Shown piece by piece: positions 1 through 30,900 of a stretch of 64,000 bases of DNA. The DNA is taken from the NCBI RefSeq assembly GCF_041261445.1, contig NZ_JBGCCU010000041.1, forward strand, positions 1 to 64,000, read 5' to 3'. The DNA comes from Catenulispora sp. EB89. Lineage in GTDB: Bacteria > Actinomycetota > Actinomycetes > Streptomycetales > Catenulisporaceae. The notes beneath the pieces were generated by a model, which saw only the letters and a program-made list of their open reading frames with translations, was not told the origin of the DNA and made no database searches. Numbering within the stretch: the stretch's first letter is position 1; every line of letters starts with the position of its first letter. Position numbers and translations under genes: made by a program.

Positions 1-1189
1 AACCTCGGACTCCACCACACCAGCACAGGATGGGCCCTGCCCAAGGCGTGAAAACGCCACGACCAGAACCCAAGATTTTCATCAGGCTTCTAGGCAGTGT
101 CTTGTAGATCTGTGGTCGGCCCGGTAGTCAGATGGCCTCGATCAGCGACCAGGTCAAGCCGATCGGAACCCGCCACGACCAAGTCAGGCTTCTGCGCCCC
201 GGCACCGTCACCCTCAGCAGCTCCAGTACGTACAACCCGGACCCGTCCGGCCCACCGTCGAAGCTGTGGACCCTGGCCTTGACCATCGTTCCCTGACGGA
301 GCTCTCACACGGCGCCGGCCTGGCCTGATCACCGGCTCCGATATCGGTCTGCGATCTTGGACGTGCCCTATGCGATCGGTAGCCGTGGCCTTCCGTTGCG
401 CGGCTGCTGTTGCTCCGGCATCTATTCGCGCGCGCCCCTGTCTCCGGCGGTGCCGCCGGTAGCGCCCGCCTGGTCAGCTTGGCGCCTGTGCGCCCAGACC
501 GGCGGCCCAGGCGCTGCAGTAGCACTTCCCTTCCACGGGTGATCAGTAACCGGGTAGCCGCAGGCGTCTCACGGCTGGGCCGCGATAGGTGCGGGTATGG
601 GAAGGCCGTCGGCGTGACTGGCTGTAGCCCGCAACCTTTTAACAGGCTTCTGATTTGCGCAACGTATTGGCGAGAAGTCGGCTCTGGATTGCCCGTGCAA
701 CGCTCGAAATATTCGCGCCTGTCGGCACAGTGTCGTGCCGGAAATTTGCTGGTCCGTTGCGCCCGGTGACTAGACGTCGACAGATGAAGACTGGAACGAG
801 CAGTAAGCCTGTGATTATCAAGTCAACTCTTAGACAACTCTTCCGCTATTCCGGGCTGGGCGCAGATTTGAGGTTCAGAAGGTTCTTCGGTTTCCGAGGA
901 AGGCTGGCCGGTTCGTCCTACCGGTCCCCGGCAGCAGGTAGACGTGGCGTGCTGGGGCGTTACTAAAGCTATGGGTGCCGAGGGGCGATACGCCGTTCGA
1001 GTGGATAGTCGTCCCCTTTCGGGGACACCCCCTGCTCGCTCAGAGCGGATGGCGGCTCCCTTCATGATCAACTTCTCTCGGGTCCGGGCACCGGACTCGA
1101 CATCCCGGAGGCGGATCGCACCGAGTAGCACGCCCAGGCCCCTGGGAGTGCCCTGATCGGGAACGTTCAGCTTCCTCATGGAGGTATGC
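1..1189. other. No supportable gene (left edge)
   Basis: Short open frames exist on both strands, but none has a recognisable protein family, a convincing ribosome site or consistent actinobacterial third-position GC bias. The stretch around 630-870 is less GC-rich than the rest and looks intergenic. No tRNA, rRNA, insertion sequence or repeat was recognised. The last ~80 bases must hold the leader of the secreted-protein gene at 1190; I could not place a convincing -10/-35 pair. Confidence 0.5.
1180..1185 (+). promoter_or_regulatory. Ribosome binding site deciding the 1190 start
   Basis: GGAGGT lies four bases before the ATG at 1190. It overlaps an upstream in-frame ATG at 1178, which has no Shine-Dalgarno sequence of its own. 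This argues for 1190 as the start. Confidence 0.7.
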
Positions 1190-2149
1190 ATGATCTCTCT
1201 GTCCAGATTCACCCGCGGCGCGTTCGGCCGCGTCGCCGTCGTCGGCGCGCTCGCGTTCGGCACCGTCCTGCCGGTGGCATCCATCGCCTCCGCAGCCGCC
1301 CCGGGCGGCGGGTTCGCCGTCGTCGCCGACGCGCTGGAGCTCCCCAGCAACAACGCCGCGGATGGCAACAACGGTTACGGCTCCAACGCGAACGTGATGA
1401 TCCAGGGCAACGTCACCTTCGACGGCGCGGGCAACTTCAGGATCACCGGTCTCAACAAGACCCAATGCTTCAGCTACAGTCCCGCCGTCACCGGGGAGCT
1501 GCACTGGAAGGTGGTGCCCGGAGGCACCGAGCAGACCGATTCGCTCGGCTGCAACTCCCTGGCGAGCTGGAAGAAGGTGACCAAGAACGTGAGCGCCTCC
1601 GGTAGCCTGAGCGGGGGTAACGGCGTCGAGCTGTGGGCCTGCATCGGCGGGGCGGGCGCCAACTGCGGGAACTTCCACGACACCGTCATCCCAGGACAGT
1701 CCATCAGCGGGATCAAGGACAAGGAAGCCAAGCTCACCGGCGAGAGTGCCGGGATGACCGAGACGGCGAACGTGACCTACGAGGCCTCGGTCGCGTTCCT
1801 GCCGGGGTCCTACAACCTCGTCGGCCACCTCGACCTGACCGGCACCCTCGACGACCCGGAGATCCCGGATGCCGGCTCGGCCACCGGCAGCGGCGCGACC
1901 TGCGCCGAGGCCGGAGTGACCGCGGCAACGCTGAACTGGCAGACCGTACCCGACGGCGCGGTGCAGACCCAGTCACTGCCCTGCACCGGAGACATGACCA
2001 CATCCGCAGACGCCGGCGGAACCAACGCCAGGACCCCGGTGTCCCAGACAGGCTCCCTGAGCAGTGGTCAATCCGTCGAGGTCTGGGCATGCCTGACCAA
2101 CACCGACGGAACACAGCTGTGCACCGAACACTCGAAGGTCACCCCCTAA
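1190..2149 (+). CDS. Secreted protein with duplicated four-Cys domain
   Basis: 319 residues, exported, function unknown. Residues 1-36 form a typical Sec signal: MISLSRFTRGAFGR (two or three Arg), a hydrophobic core from about 15 to 30, and an ASAA cleavage region near 34-37. The mature part contains two related copies of one domain. Copy 1 has Cys at 93, 121, 151 and 159; copy 2 at 238, 265, 301 and 311. Both share a W-x-VP-G/D-G-x-x-QT-x-SL-x-C stretch, a SGSLS/TGSLS turn and a VE(L/V)WAC motif. The pattern suggests two disulfides per copy and a beta-rich fold. There is no transmembrane anchor, sortase signal or catalytic motif that I recognise. The gene stands alone, converging with the MarR gene, and shows no visible link to the assembly line. 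A small secreted or surface-associated protein is the safest description. Confidence 0.8.
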   Translation: MISLSRFTRGAFGRVAVVGALAFGTVLPVASIASAAAPGGGFAVVADALELPSNNAADGNNGYGSNANVMIQGNVTFDGAGNFRITGLNKTQCFSYSPAVTGELHWKVVPGGTEQTDSLGCNSLASWKKVTKNVSASGSLSGGNGVELWACIGGAGANCGNFHDTVIPGQSISGIKDKEAKLTGESAGMTETANVTYEASVAFLPGSYNLVGHLDLTGTLDDPEIPDAGSATGSGATCAEAGVTAATLNWQTVPDGAVQTQSLPCTGDMTTSADAGGTNARTPVSQTGSLSSGQSVEVWACLTNTDGTQLCTEHSKVTP

Positions 2150-2171
2150 CGCCATCGCAGAACACATTGGC

Positions 2172-2197
2172 CCGGCCGGGATGCATTCCCCGGCCGG
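2172..2197. terminator. GC hairpin, probable terminator
   Basis: CCGGCCGGG (2172-2180) is the exact reverse complement of 2189-2197, leaving an 8-base loop. It begins 23 bases after the stop codon of the secreted-protein gene. There is no U-tract, as is common for actinobacterial terminators. The MarR gene converges from the right, so it may serve both directions. Confidence 0.55.
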
Positions 2198-2609
2198 CGT
2201 CCAAAGGGCCCATATCCGGTTCACGGGCCGCTTCCCGCGCTCCTATCCGGACGTCTTGTTCCCGTTGGTGACCGAGTCCGCACTCACCCGAGATTTTTGC
2301 TCGGTGATGCCGGCGTGGCGGTCGCGCGGCTGGTGGCCGACGGATTTCTGGTGGTGGCGGAACGAACCCGGTTCCAGCACCGGGTGACGACGACCGGCTC
2401 GCCGATCTTCTACCAACGCATCACGAGTCATACTGGGTCGAGTCCTGGGTGGGGCTGCATTGCGGGCGGTAGACGCCGCATCCGGCGATCACCCGCCTGC
2501 GGCTCGTCACCGACATGGGCGTCAGCTCTACGCACTCTCCGCACTGCGGGGCGCGATGCAGAAGGTGTTGCCTTCTGGGGTACCCATACTTAACGTCACC
2601 TAGATTCGC
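2198..2609. other. Intergenic, nothing recognised
   Basis: Spacer between two convergent genes. Open frames here are short and lack family resemblance. I see no RNA gene or repeat. Confidence 0.5.
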
Positions 2610-3080
2610 TCAGTCCATGTCGACGTCCGACAGCGTGTCCAGCCTCATCGACAGCACCTTGACGCAGCCGTCCACATCCGCCTGAGTCAGACCGCCGCCG
2701 ATCTGGCCCAGCAGCCCGTGCTCGCGGGCGATCACCGCCCCGATGGCCGCGCGGCCGTCGTCGGTGAGCTGGATCAGCGATGACCGCCGGTGCGCCGGGT
2801 TCGGGACGGCTTCGACGTGGCCGAGCCCGGCGGCGTCGTTCACCATGCGCTGCACGAACTGTCGGCTCAGTGCCTGCGCGCGGCCCATCTGCGGGACCGT
2901 CATCGGCCCGTTCAGCCGCAGCATGTCCAGCACCGCGCGCACCCCGGCGCCGACCCCCTCGATCTCCTCGCCGAGCTTCACCTTTCGCAGTGCCCGCCGA
3001 TACAGCAGCCCGACCAGCAGATGGACTTCGGCGAGGCGTGGGGCGAGCTCATCGGGCGGGAGCGGGTCGTCAACGGTCAC
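2610..3080 (-). CDS. MarR-family transcriptional regulator
   Basis: 156 residues, the usual size for MarR repressors, with a GTG start at 3080. The winged helix is visible: the segment GPMTVPQMGRAQALSRQFVQRM (about 58-79) fits the helix-turn-helix, followed by a beta-wing with PNPAHRRSS and a LTDDGRAAI strand typical of the family. Flanking helices would form the dimer interface. MarR proteins usually sense a small phenolic or antibiotic-like ligand and repress an adjacent exporter or catabolic gene. The MFS exporter gene lies 661 bases upstream on the same strand, so joint function is plausible, though the two are too far apart to be an obvious operon. No clear Shine-Dalgarno sequence precedes the GTG, so the start is uncertain. 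Confidence 0.85.
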   Translation of the reverse strand: MTVDDPLPPDELAPRLAEVHLLVGLLYRRALRKVKLGEEIEGVGAGVRAVLDMLRLNGPMTVPQMGRAQALSRQFVQRMVNDAAGLGHVEAVPNPAHRRSSLIQLTDDGRAAIGAVIAREHGLLGQIGGGLTQADVDGCVKVLSMRLDTLSDVDMD

Positions 3081-3741
3081 AGTTCATTGTGGCGCCTGGG
3101 TTGTCGACTGGGCGCAAGAACGACGGGCCGTCGATGTGGTGCCCTGTAAGGGATCCGGCGCTGTCGCCGCCTGGCTGCGCGATCACCCCGGGGTCTGCGT
3201 ATGCCAGGCCGAACCAGCTCCCTGGCTCAGCCAGTTGGATCGATTCAAGTCGTATCTGGACTCGCGTTGGGCGCGGGCCTGCCAGGGCGCGACCCCTCTC
3301 ACCGAGACTCCGCGAGCAGGGCTACCGTGGTTCGTCTCGGACCGTCAGCCGCTGTCTGGAGCCTGTGCGGGTTGGCGGTACTCCGGCCACGCAGGTCCCG
3401 GCAGCTCCGAAGCCGCGAAAGGCCACCGGATGGATGAACCGCCAAGCCGATACTGTCACCGAGGCTGGCAGGACGTGGTTACGGGCGATCCCGGCACGTT
3501 GGCCTGAACTGGTATTCGCCGCCGGGATACGCCGCGATATGGCGGCCGTTACCAATGGTCTGGCACTTGCCGGGATCTCCGGCGCGGTCGAGGGCCGGTC
3601 TGCAAACCGCAGGCACTCAAGCGCAGATGCCATGGCCGCGTGACCTTCGGCCTACTCCGCCGTCTGGTTGCTGCTCTGTTGAGTGCCAGGAAAAGGATCA
3701 CGAATTTTGTGTCCGAGCACCTTTTGAAATCCAGCTCGCTG
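3081..3741. other. Intergenic, nothing recognised
   Basis: About 660 bases between the MarR gene and the end of the MFS gene, both on the minus strand. It must carry the MarR promoter at its left end. Overlapping open frames in several phases have no family resemblance and are probably GC artefacts. No repeat or RNA was recognised. Confidence 0.45.
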
Positions 3742-5247
3742 TCACGACCGTGGTTGCGGACGGCGTGCCGGCAGGAACAGCGCGGGCACCAGGCAGATGA
3801 GCATCAGGACCGTTCCCCAGATGAAGGTGGTGGCAAAGGCATTCGCGGCCAACGACGCGGCGTGTCGTGCGTTGGGGCCGTGCAGTGCCGCCGTCGCGGC
3901 GAGCTGTCCGTGGTTGGTCGGCACGTTGAACTCGTTGGCGAGTGATGCGGCGAGCACGGTCGACATCAGCGCGGAGCCGATCGCGCCGGCGATTCGTTGC
4001 ACGACGTTCATGGCAGCGGCAGCGCTGGGGATCTGGTGGGGCTGCATGGTGACCATTGCCGCCGCGGAGATCGGCATCATCGTGGCGCCCATGCCCATGC
4101 CCATCACGAACAACGCTGTCAGCAGCTCCCAGTATGGTGTGTCGGCGCCGATCATGGTGTAGACCACCGTGCCCGCGGCGATGACCAACAGACCGGGGAA
4201 GACCACCGCCCGCGCGCCGAGTCGGTCGGTCAGCCGTCCGGCGAACGGCATGGTCAGCATCGCGCCGATGCCGTTGGGGGCGAGGAGCAGTCCGGCCTTC
4301 AGGACGCTGTTGCCGCGAACGAGCAGGAAGTAGGTCGGAAACACCAACCCGGAGCCGAAGAACGCGATCGTGAAGAACGTCGAGGTGAGTACGCCGATCG
4401 TAAAAGCCCTGTTCCTGAACAGTTTCAGGTCCAGGAGCGGATTGGCGACCCGCCCCGCGCGCAGCAGGAAGCCGACGATGCACACCAGGCCCACCAAGCT
4501 CGGCAGCCACACGCTGAGATCGCCGACACCGCCAACGCTGGGAATCCTGGACAAACCGAAGATCAGCAGCGCCAGACCCGGCGAGAGCATCAGCATGCCG
4601 AGGAAGTCGAACCGGTTGCCCGCGTGCGTGGTGTCCTTGGGCAGCACTCGGCTCGCGAACAACAGCGCGACGATGCCGATCGGCACGTTGATGAAGAAGA
4701 TCCACCGCCAACTGCTCACGTCCACCAGCCAGCCGCCCAGGATGGGGCCACCGACCGGGCCGAGCAACATCGGCACGCCGAGGATGGACATCACCCGGCC
4801 GAGTCGTTGTGGTCCGGCCGCCCTGGTGACGATGATCATGCCCGCGGGCATCAACACGCCCCCGCCCATCCCCTGCAACACCCGGAACACGATGAGCGAC
4901 TCGACGTTCCAGGCGAGGCCGGACAATACCGAGCCGAAGAGGAAGGCCACGATCGCCATGAGGTACAGCCGCTTGGTGCCGAACCGCATGGCGGCCCAGC
5001 CAGTGATCGGGATGACCATCGCCAGCGCCAGGCTGTAGCCGGTGACGACCCATTGGATCGTGTCGAACGACGTGGAGAACCGCAACGTCAGGTTCTGCAG
5101 GGCGATGTTCACCACCGTCGTGTCCAGAACGGACATGAAAGTACCGAGAACGACCACGCCTGCGACTCTGAGTACCGCGGGGTCGAGCCGGTCTCTTCCG
5201 GTCGCCGGTGCCGCCGGCGCGTCCGTCGATGCCACGTGGTCCCCCAT
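3742..5247 (-). CDS. MFS drug exporter, DHA2 (14-helix) type
   Basis: 501 residues, a proton-driven efflux pump of the inner membrane resembling EmrB/QacA antibiotic exporters. Visible signatures are LDTTVVNIAL at 41-50 (helix 1 motif of 14-TM pumps), GWAAMRFGTKRLYL (motif A, loop 2-3), LQGMGGGVLMP in helix 4, and GPVGGPILGGW (motif C of antiporters) followed by WRWIFFINVPIG. The remaining hydrophobic segments fit 14 helices. The annotated ATG has no upstream ribosome site; GGGGGA inside its first codons sits just before an in-frame GTG (first base 5235), which may be the true start (497 residues). It is divergent from the assembly-line genes across a 1.1-kb spacer and could export the product or confer self-resistance; this is inference from position only. 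Confidence 0.9.
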   Translation of the reverse strand: MGDHVASTDAPAAPATGRDRLDPAVLRVAGVVVLGTFMSVLDTTVVNIALQNLTLRFSTSFDTIQWVVTGYSLALAMVIPITGWAAMRFGTKRLYLMAIVAFLFGSVLSGLAWNVESLIVFRVLQGMGGGVLMPAGMIIVTRAAGPQRLGRVMSILGVPMLLGPVGGPILGGWLVDVSSWRWIFFINVPIGIVALLFASRVLPKDTTHAGNRFDFLGMLMLSPGLALLIFGLSRIPSVGGVGDLSVWLPSLVGLVCIVGFLLRAGRVANPLLDLKLFRNRAFTIGVLTSTFFTIAFFGSGLVFPTYFLLVRGNSVLKAGLLLAPNGIGAMLTMPFAGRLTDRLGARAVVFPGLLVIAAGTVVYTMIGADTPYWELLTALFVMGMGMGATMMPISAAAMVTMQPHQIPSAAAAMNVVQRIAGAIGSALMSTVLAASLANEFNVPTNHGQLAATAALHGPNARHAASLAANAFATTFIWGTVLMLICLVPALFLPARRPQPRS

Positions 5248-6108
5248 TCTGTGTGGGCGCGCGAACGCCTACGCAGGTGTCGGACGGCGCCGGTCCGCGA
5301 CATCGCCGGTGCCGTGCGCCCGTGGCGCGCGACCCACCGTGGATCCCCCGGAATCCGTCTACCTGACCGAGCCCGCGCCGACGATTGTCGCGCCGCCCAG
5401 TTGAGTTGCTTCCCTGTACCGCATTAGTGATCGGCCAAAGCGGTTCGTCTCAACGCCCCACCGCAGGCAGACCTGTCCGCCGTTGCGGAACAATGATTTC
5501 CGACTACGACGGCCGCCAACCGATGAAACGTACTCCCCGTTCGACCCCAGTCAGCGCCCAACTATCCTGGCTGCCCGCGTTTAGAGCAATCCGCCCCCGG
5601 TGTGGCGTCGGTCACACCGCCGGGAGTGTCGCCGTCAAAGAGTAGAACCCATCCCATGCGGGCGACTTTCCCGCCCAATCGCGCTGGAACGATATCGGCG
5701 AACCGCTGCGCAATCAGCGCCGCGACAAGCGCTTTGGCGCACGACTCATAGGCAAAAACGTAGTCGGCCGGCGCGTGGTCTCGGAAGCGAAACGGCCAGC
5801 TCAGCCCACTGATTCAGTGATGACGACCCCGGAGGCGCGGGGGCGGTTTCGCCGCCGGCGCTTCAGCCCCGCCAGCCTTCCGGTTTCGTCTCCAACCGTT
5901 GACCGCCTGGGGTTTCGTCCCACCGGTCGCAGCGGTCTGTGATGTCGGCGGGTTCCTGCCGGGCACCTCGGCCGCCCGGACGCGAAGCGGGCTCCAGCGC
6001 ATCGTATGACAGATCTCTGCCATCCCTGTTATGTCCGACATAATCCCACGAACGGCAAAGATCGAAACTAACTTGCAATTACATTGGTAGATGGTGCGGA
6101 TCAGCCGC
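5248..6108. other. Long non-coding spacer left of the assembly line
   Basis: Divergent spacer between the MFS gene and gene 1. It contains no recognisable gene. Base composition falls towards the right, with an AT-richer patch around 6040-6095, which is unusual for this window and fits a regulatory region. The MFS promoter should lie near the left end. No transposase remnant or RNA was recognised. Confidence 0.5.
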
Positions 6109-6144
6109 GTTCGAGTGTTCGCTGTGGTTCAAGTGTTCGTTGTG
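6109..6144. repeat. Tandem 18-bp direct repeat, likely operator
   Basis: Two abutting 18-bp copies (6109-6126 and 6127-6144) read GTTCRAGTGTTCGYTGTG and differ at two positions. Each copy contains two GTTC cores, so GTTC recurs at 6109, 6117, 6127 and 6135. The second copy overlaps the -35 box of the promoter of gene 1. Direct-repeat operators in this position are typical of activator sites such as those of SARP regulators, but the spacing is not the classic one, so the regulator cannot be named. Confidence 0.55.
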
Positions 6145-6168
6145 GTCGCCGGTGGGCCGTGCTAGCGT
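6140..6168 (+). promoter_or_regulatory. Promoter of the seven-gene block
   Basis: TTGTGG (6140-6145), a 17-base spacer, then TAGCGT (6163-6168): a good match to the housekeeping-type actinobacterial promoter. Transcription would start near 6175, giving a leader of about 195 bases before the TTG start at 6370. The -35 box lies inside the tandem repeat, which suggests regulated initiation. Confidence 0.55.
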
Positions 6169-6357
6169 GAAGTCAGTTTGCGAGAACGGGGCAACGGGGC
6201 TCTGGGTCTATCTTGAGGCAAGACCGTCTGTGCATGTCCTGCAATGGCATTGCCGGCGACGATGGCTCGCTGAGCCGAACAATTCTGTCGACACCTGCAA
6301 TTGGTGTGCTCTTTTCGCGGTGAACATCGCACCTTGCTGTTTTTCGCACCGGTCCAT

Positions 6358-6364
6358 GGGGGAA
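6358..6364 (+). promoter_or_regulatory. Ribosome binding site deciding the TTG start
   Basis: GGGGGAA, five bases before TTG at 6370. The same frame is open to a TTG at 6301, but that codon has no ribosome site and the extra 23 residues have no domain resemblance. Confidence 0.6.
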
Positions 6365-6369
6365 TTCAG

Positions 6370-27791
<21,422 letters not shown>

Positions 27792-27990
27792 AGCACCACA
27801 GCCAGGGTGAGCGCGGTGCGGCCGGTTTCCGGCACTTGCTGTACGAGGAAGTCGACGCGGTCGGACAGGGGGCGTGTACTCGGCCGGTCTGACGCTGGGG
27901 TCGATTCGATTTAGATCCGAAGCATAGGTGCGCTGGCGGGGGCCACGCCGTCCGGTGGTGCGTCCATGAGCTGGGGAAAGTTGGGGGTCA
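27792..27990. promoter_or_regulatory. 199-bp gap with weak possible promoter
   Basis: This is the only sizeable gap within the seven-gene block. CTGACG (27890-27895), 16 bases, then TAGATC (27912-27917) within a locally AT-richer patch could be an internal promoter for gene 3 onward. The match is weak. No gene fits in the gap. Confidence 0.3.
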
Positions 27991-30900
27991 GTGAGCAGTC
28001 CTGAGGACATGGCAGGGCAGATGGACGTCGCGATCATCGGGATGGCGTGCCGCTTTCCCGGCGCGGACGACATCTCCGCCTTCTGGCGGTTGCTGAGCGA
28101 AGGCCGCGAGGGCATCACCCGGTTCAGCCGCACGGAACTGGCCGAAGCGGGAATTCCGGCGCGATTGCTGGATGATCCGAGTTACGTTCCCGCGCATGGC
28201 GTGCTACCTGACATCGACCTGTTCGACACCAACTATTTCGAGTACACGCCCGCCGAAGCGGAGATGATCGATCCGCAGCACCGCATCCTGTTGCAGACCG
28301 GGCACGCCGCGTTGGAGGACGCCGGATATGACCCGGCGCGGTTTCCGGGACTGATCAGTGTCTACGCGGGCGCTGCCATCAACACCTATCTGCAGCAGCA
28401 GGTGCTGCCTCGGGTGGACCAGACCAGTACGGCCAACCACTTCGCCGTGATGGTGGGCAACGACAAGGACTTCCTCGCCACCAGACTGTCCTACAAGCTC
28501 GATCTCAAGGGACCGAGCTACACCGTGCAGACCGCATGTTCCACCTCCCTCGTCGCGATTCACCTTGCTTGCCAGGGTTTGATCAACGGCGAGTGTGACA
28601 TGGCGCTCGCGGGCGGCGTGACGGTGAAACTGCCGCAGACCAAGGGCTACCTCTACGAGGACGGCGCGATCCTGTCCAAGGACGGGTACGTGCGGACCTT
28701 CGACGCCGAAGCCAGCGGCACGGTGCTCGGCAACGGGGTTGGCGTGCTGGTGCTCAAGCCGCTGCGCGAGGCCATCGCCGACCGGGACACCATCCACGCG
28801 GTGATAAAGGGTACGGCGACCAACAACGACGGCGCGGGCAAGGTGAGCTTCGCGGCACCGGGGGTGGCGGGCCAGGCCGCCGTCATCCGCGAGGCGCACA
28901 CCGTGGCCGGCGTCGATCCGCGCTCGATCGGCTACATCGAGGCGCATGGCACCGCGACCCGGCTCGGCGACCCGGCCGAGGTGTCCGCCCTGGCCAAGGC
29001 GTTCGCGGCGGGTACGCGCGACGTCGGTTTCTGCGCCATCGGCACGGTCAAGTCCAACCTCGGTCATCTCGACGCCGCGGCGGGCGTGGCCGGGGTGATC
29101 AAGGCGACGTTGATGATGCGGCACCGGACCCTTGTGCCGACCCTCAACTTCCGATCGGCCAACCCGGCCATCGACTTCGCCGCCACCCCGTTCACGGTCA
29201 GCACCGACGCCGCACCCTGGACCGCCGAAGGCCCGCTACGCGCAGGGGTCAGCTCGTTCGGCATTGGCGGCACCAACGCCCACGCCGTGCTCCAGGAGGC
29301 GCCGCCCGCCCCGGTCGCCGGTGCTTCGCGGGCCACGCAGGTGCTGGTGTGTTCCGCCCGCACGCCGACCGCGCTGCGCACCGTCGCGACCAATCTGGCC
29401 GATCACCTCGTCGACGACGACCGGCCCGCCGCCGACATCGCCTACACGCTCGCGGTCGGTCGGCGGCGCCACGAGTACCGCATCGCGGTCACCGGATCCG
29501 ACAACGCCGCGCTGGCGCGGGCGTTGCGCGCTGCGCAGGTCCCCGAACACCCGGCGGCGGGCGTGGTGTCCTTCGTCTTCACCGAAGAGCTGGCCGACGC
29601 CGAGGATCTCGCGCGACAGTGGCGCGTCGAGCCTGCCTTCGCCGAGCACTACGACGCGGCCCTGGCGCACGGACCCGTGTTCGCGGTGCAGTACGCGATG
29701 GCCCGCTGCTGGCTGGACTGGGGCATTCGGCCGGCGGCCGGCCACGGCGACGGGATCGGGGCGCGGATCGCCGCCCGTCTGGCCGATGAAACACCAGCGT
29801 CGGGTGGCTTCCCGATGCGGGGGACGGACGAGGCCGTGCGTGGCTTGGCGTTGAGCGCCGCGGACGGGCTGTGGGCGGGTGTCGCCCGAGCCTGGGCGGC
29901 CGGGGCTGACGTCGACTGGGCGGCGTGGTTCGCGGCCGAGCTGCGCGGCCGGGTGCCGTTGCCGACCTATCCGTTCGAGGGACGCCGCTGCTGGCTCGAC
30001 GGACCGATCGCACCGGTCGCCGTCGGCGGCCCGCATCCCATGCTGGACGAGAACGTGTCCGACTTGGACGGAGCCGCGTACCGCAGTTCTCGTTCCGGCG
30101 ACGAGTTCTACCTGGCCGATCATCGAGTGGGCGGCGAACCGGTCATGCCCGCGGTCGGCTACCTCGAACTGGCCAGGGCCGCAGGTGTTCTGGCGCTCGG
30201 CGCTCCGGTTCGGCTCACGGACGTCTCCTTCGAACAACCGCTGTCCTACGCGGCAGGCCCCCGCACCGCGCTGGTCTCGCTCTGGCGGGAGCGCGACACG
30301 GTCGGTTTCGAGGTGACCGACGACGGAAACGTGCATGCTTCGGGCCGGTTGCGGGACGATCCCATCGAGCCGGCCGCGCCGATCGACCCGGCGGCGCTGG
30401 CGGACCGCTGCACCGATCTGCTCGCCGCGGTGACGGGCTACGCCGCGTTGCGCGGGTACGGCCTGGACTACGGCCCACGGATGCGGGCGTTGACCGAGGT
30501 CGTGCTGGGTGCCGACGTCGCGCTGGCCACCCTGACGCCACCGGAGGGCTCGGCGTTGGACGGCGCCCTGCTGAATCCAGCTCTGCTTGACGGCGCGCTG
30601 CACGCGCTCGTGCTCACGCTCGCCCAGTCCTATCAGGACGTCGATGGTTTTCTGCCGATGGCGCTGGGCGAGCTGATCGCGTACGAAGCGGTGTCAGGGC
30701 CCTGTCACGCCTGGGTGACGGTCGGCCAACGCGGTGACCGGTCGGCCACGGCCGACATCACGCTGATCGCGCCGGACGGCCGGGTACTCGCGCGGCTGCG
30801 GGACCTCGTCGTCCGGGTGTTGCGAGGATCCCGACGGTCGGCGCTCTTGACGCGATCCTGGGCTGATGCCCCGCTGACCGGTGCGGCGACGCCGATCCAC

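Noticed and set aside
823-1371. Antisense 182-codon frame near the left edge
   Set aside because: Overlaps the signal peptide region of a well-supported secreted-protein gene and has no family resemblance.
2743-3643. Plus-strand open frames of 250-290 codons across the MarR gene and the gap after it
   Set aside because: They run antisense through the MarR gene and continue with Arg/Pro-rich sequence lacking any motif.
6301-6369. Earlier TTG start for gene 1
   Set aside because: No ribosome site and no domain similarity in the extra 23 residues, while TTG 6370 has GGGGGAA at good spacing.
29559-29800. Functional cis-acting acyltransferase in gene 3
   Set aside because: Only about 80 residues remain and the active Ser is Gly, so it is a remnant.
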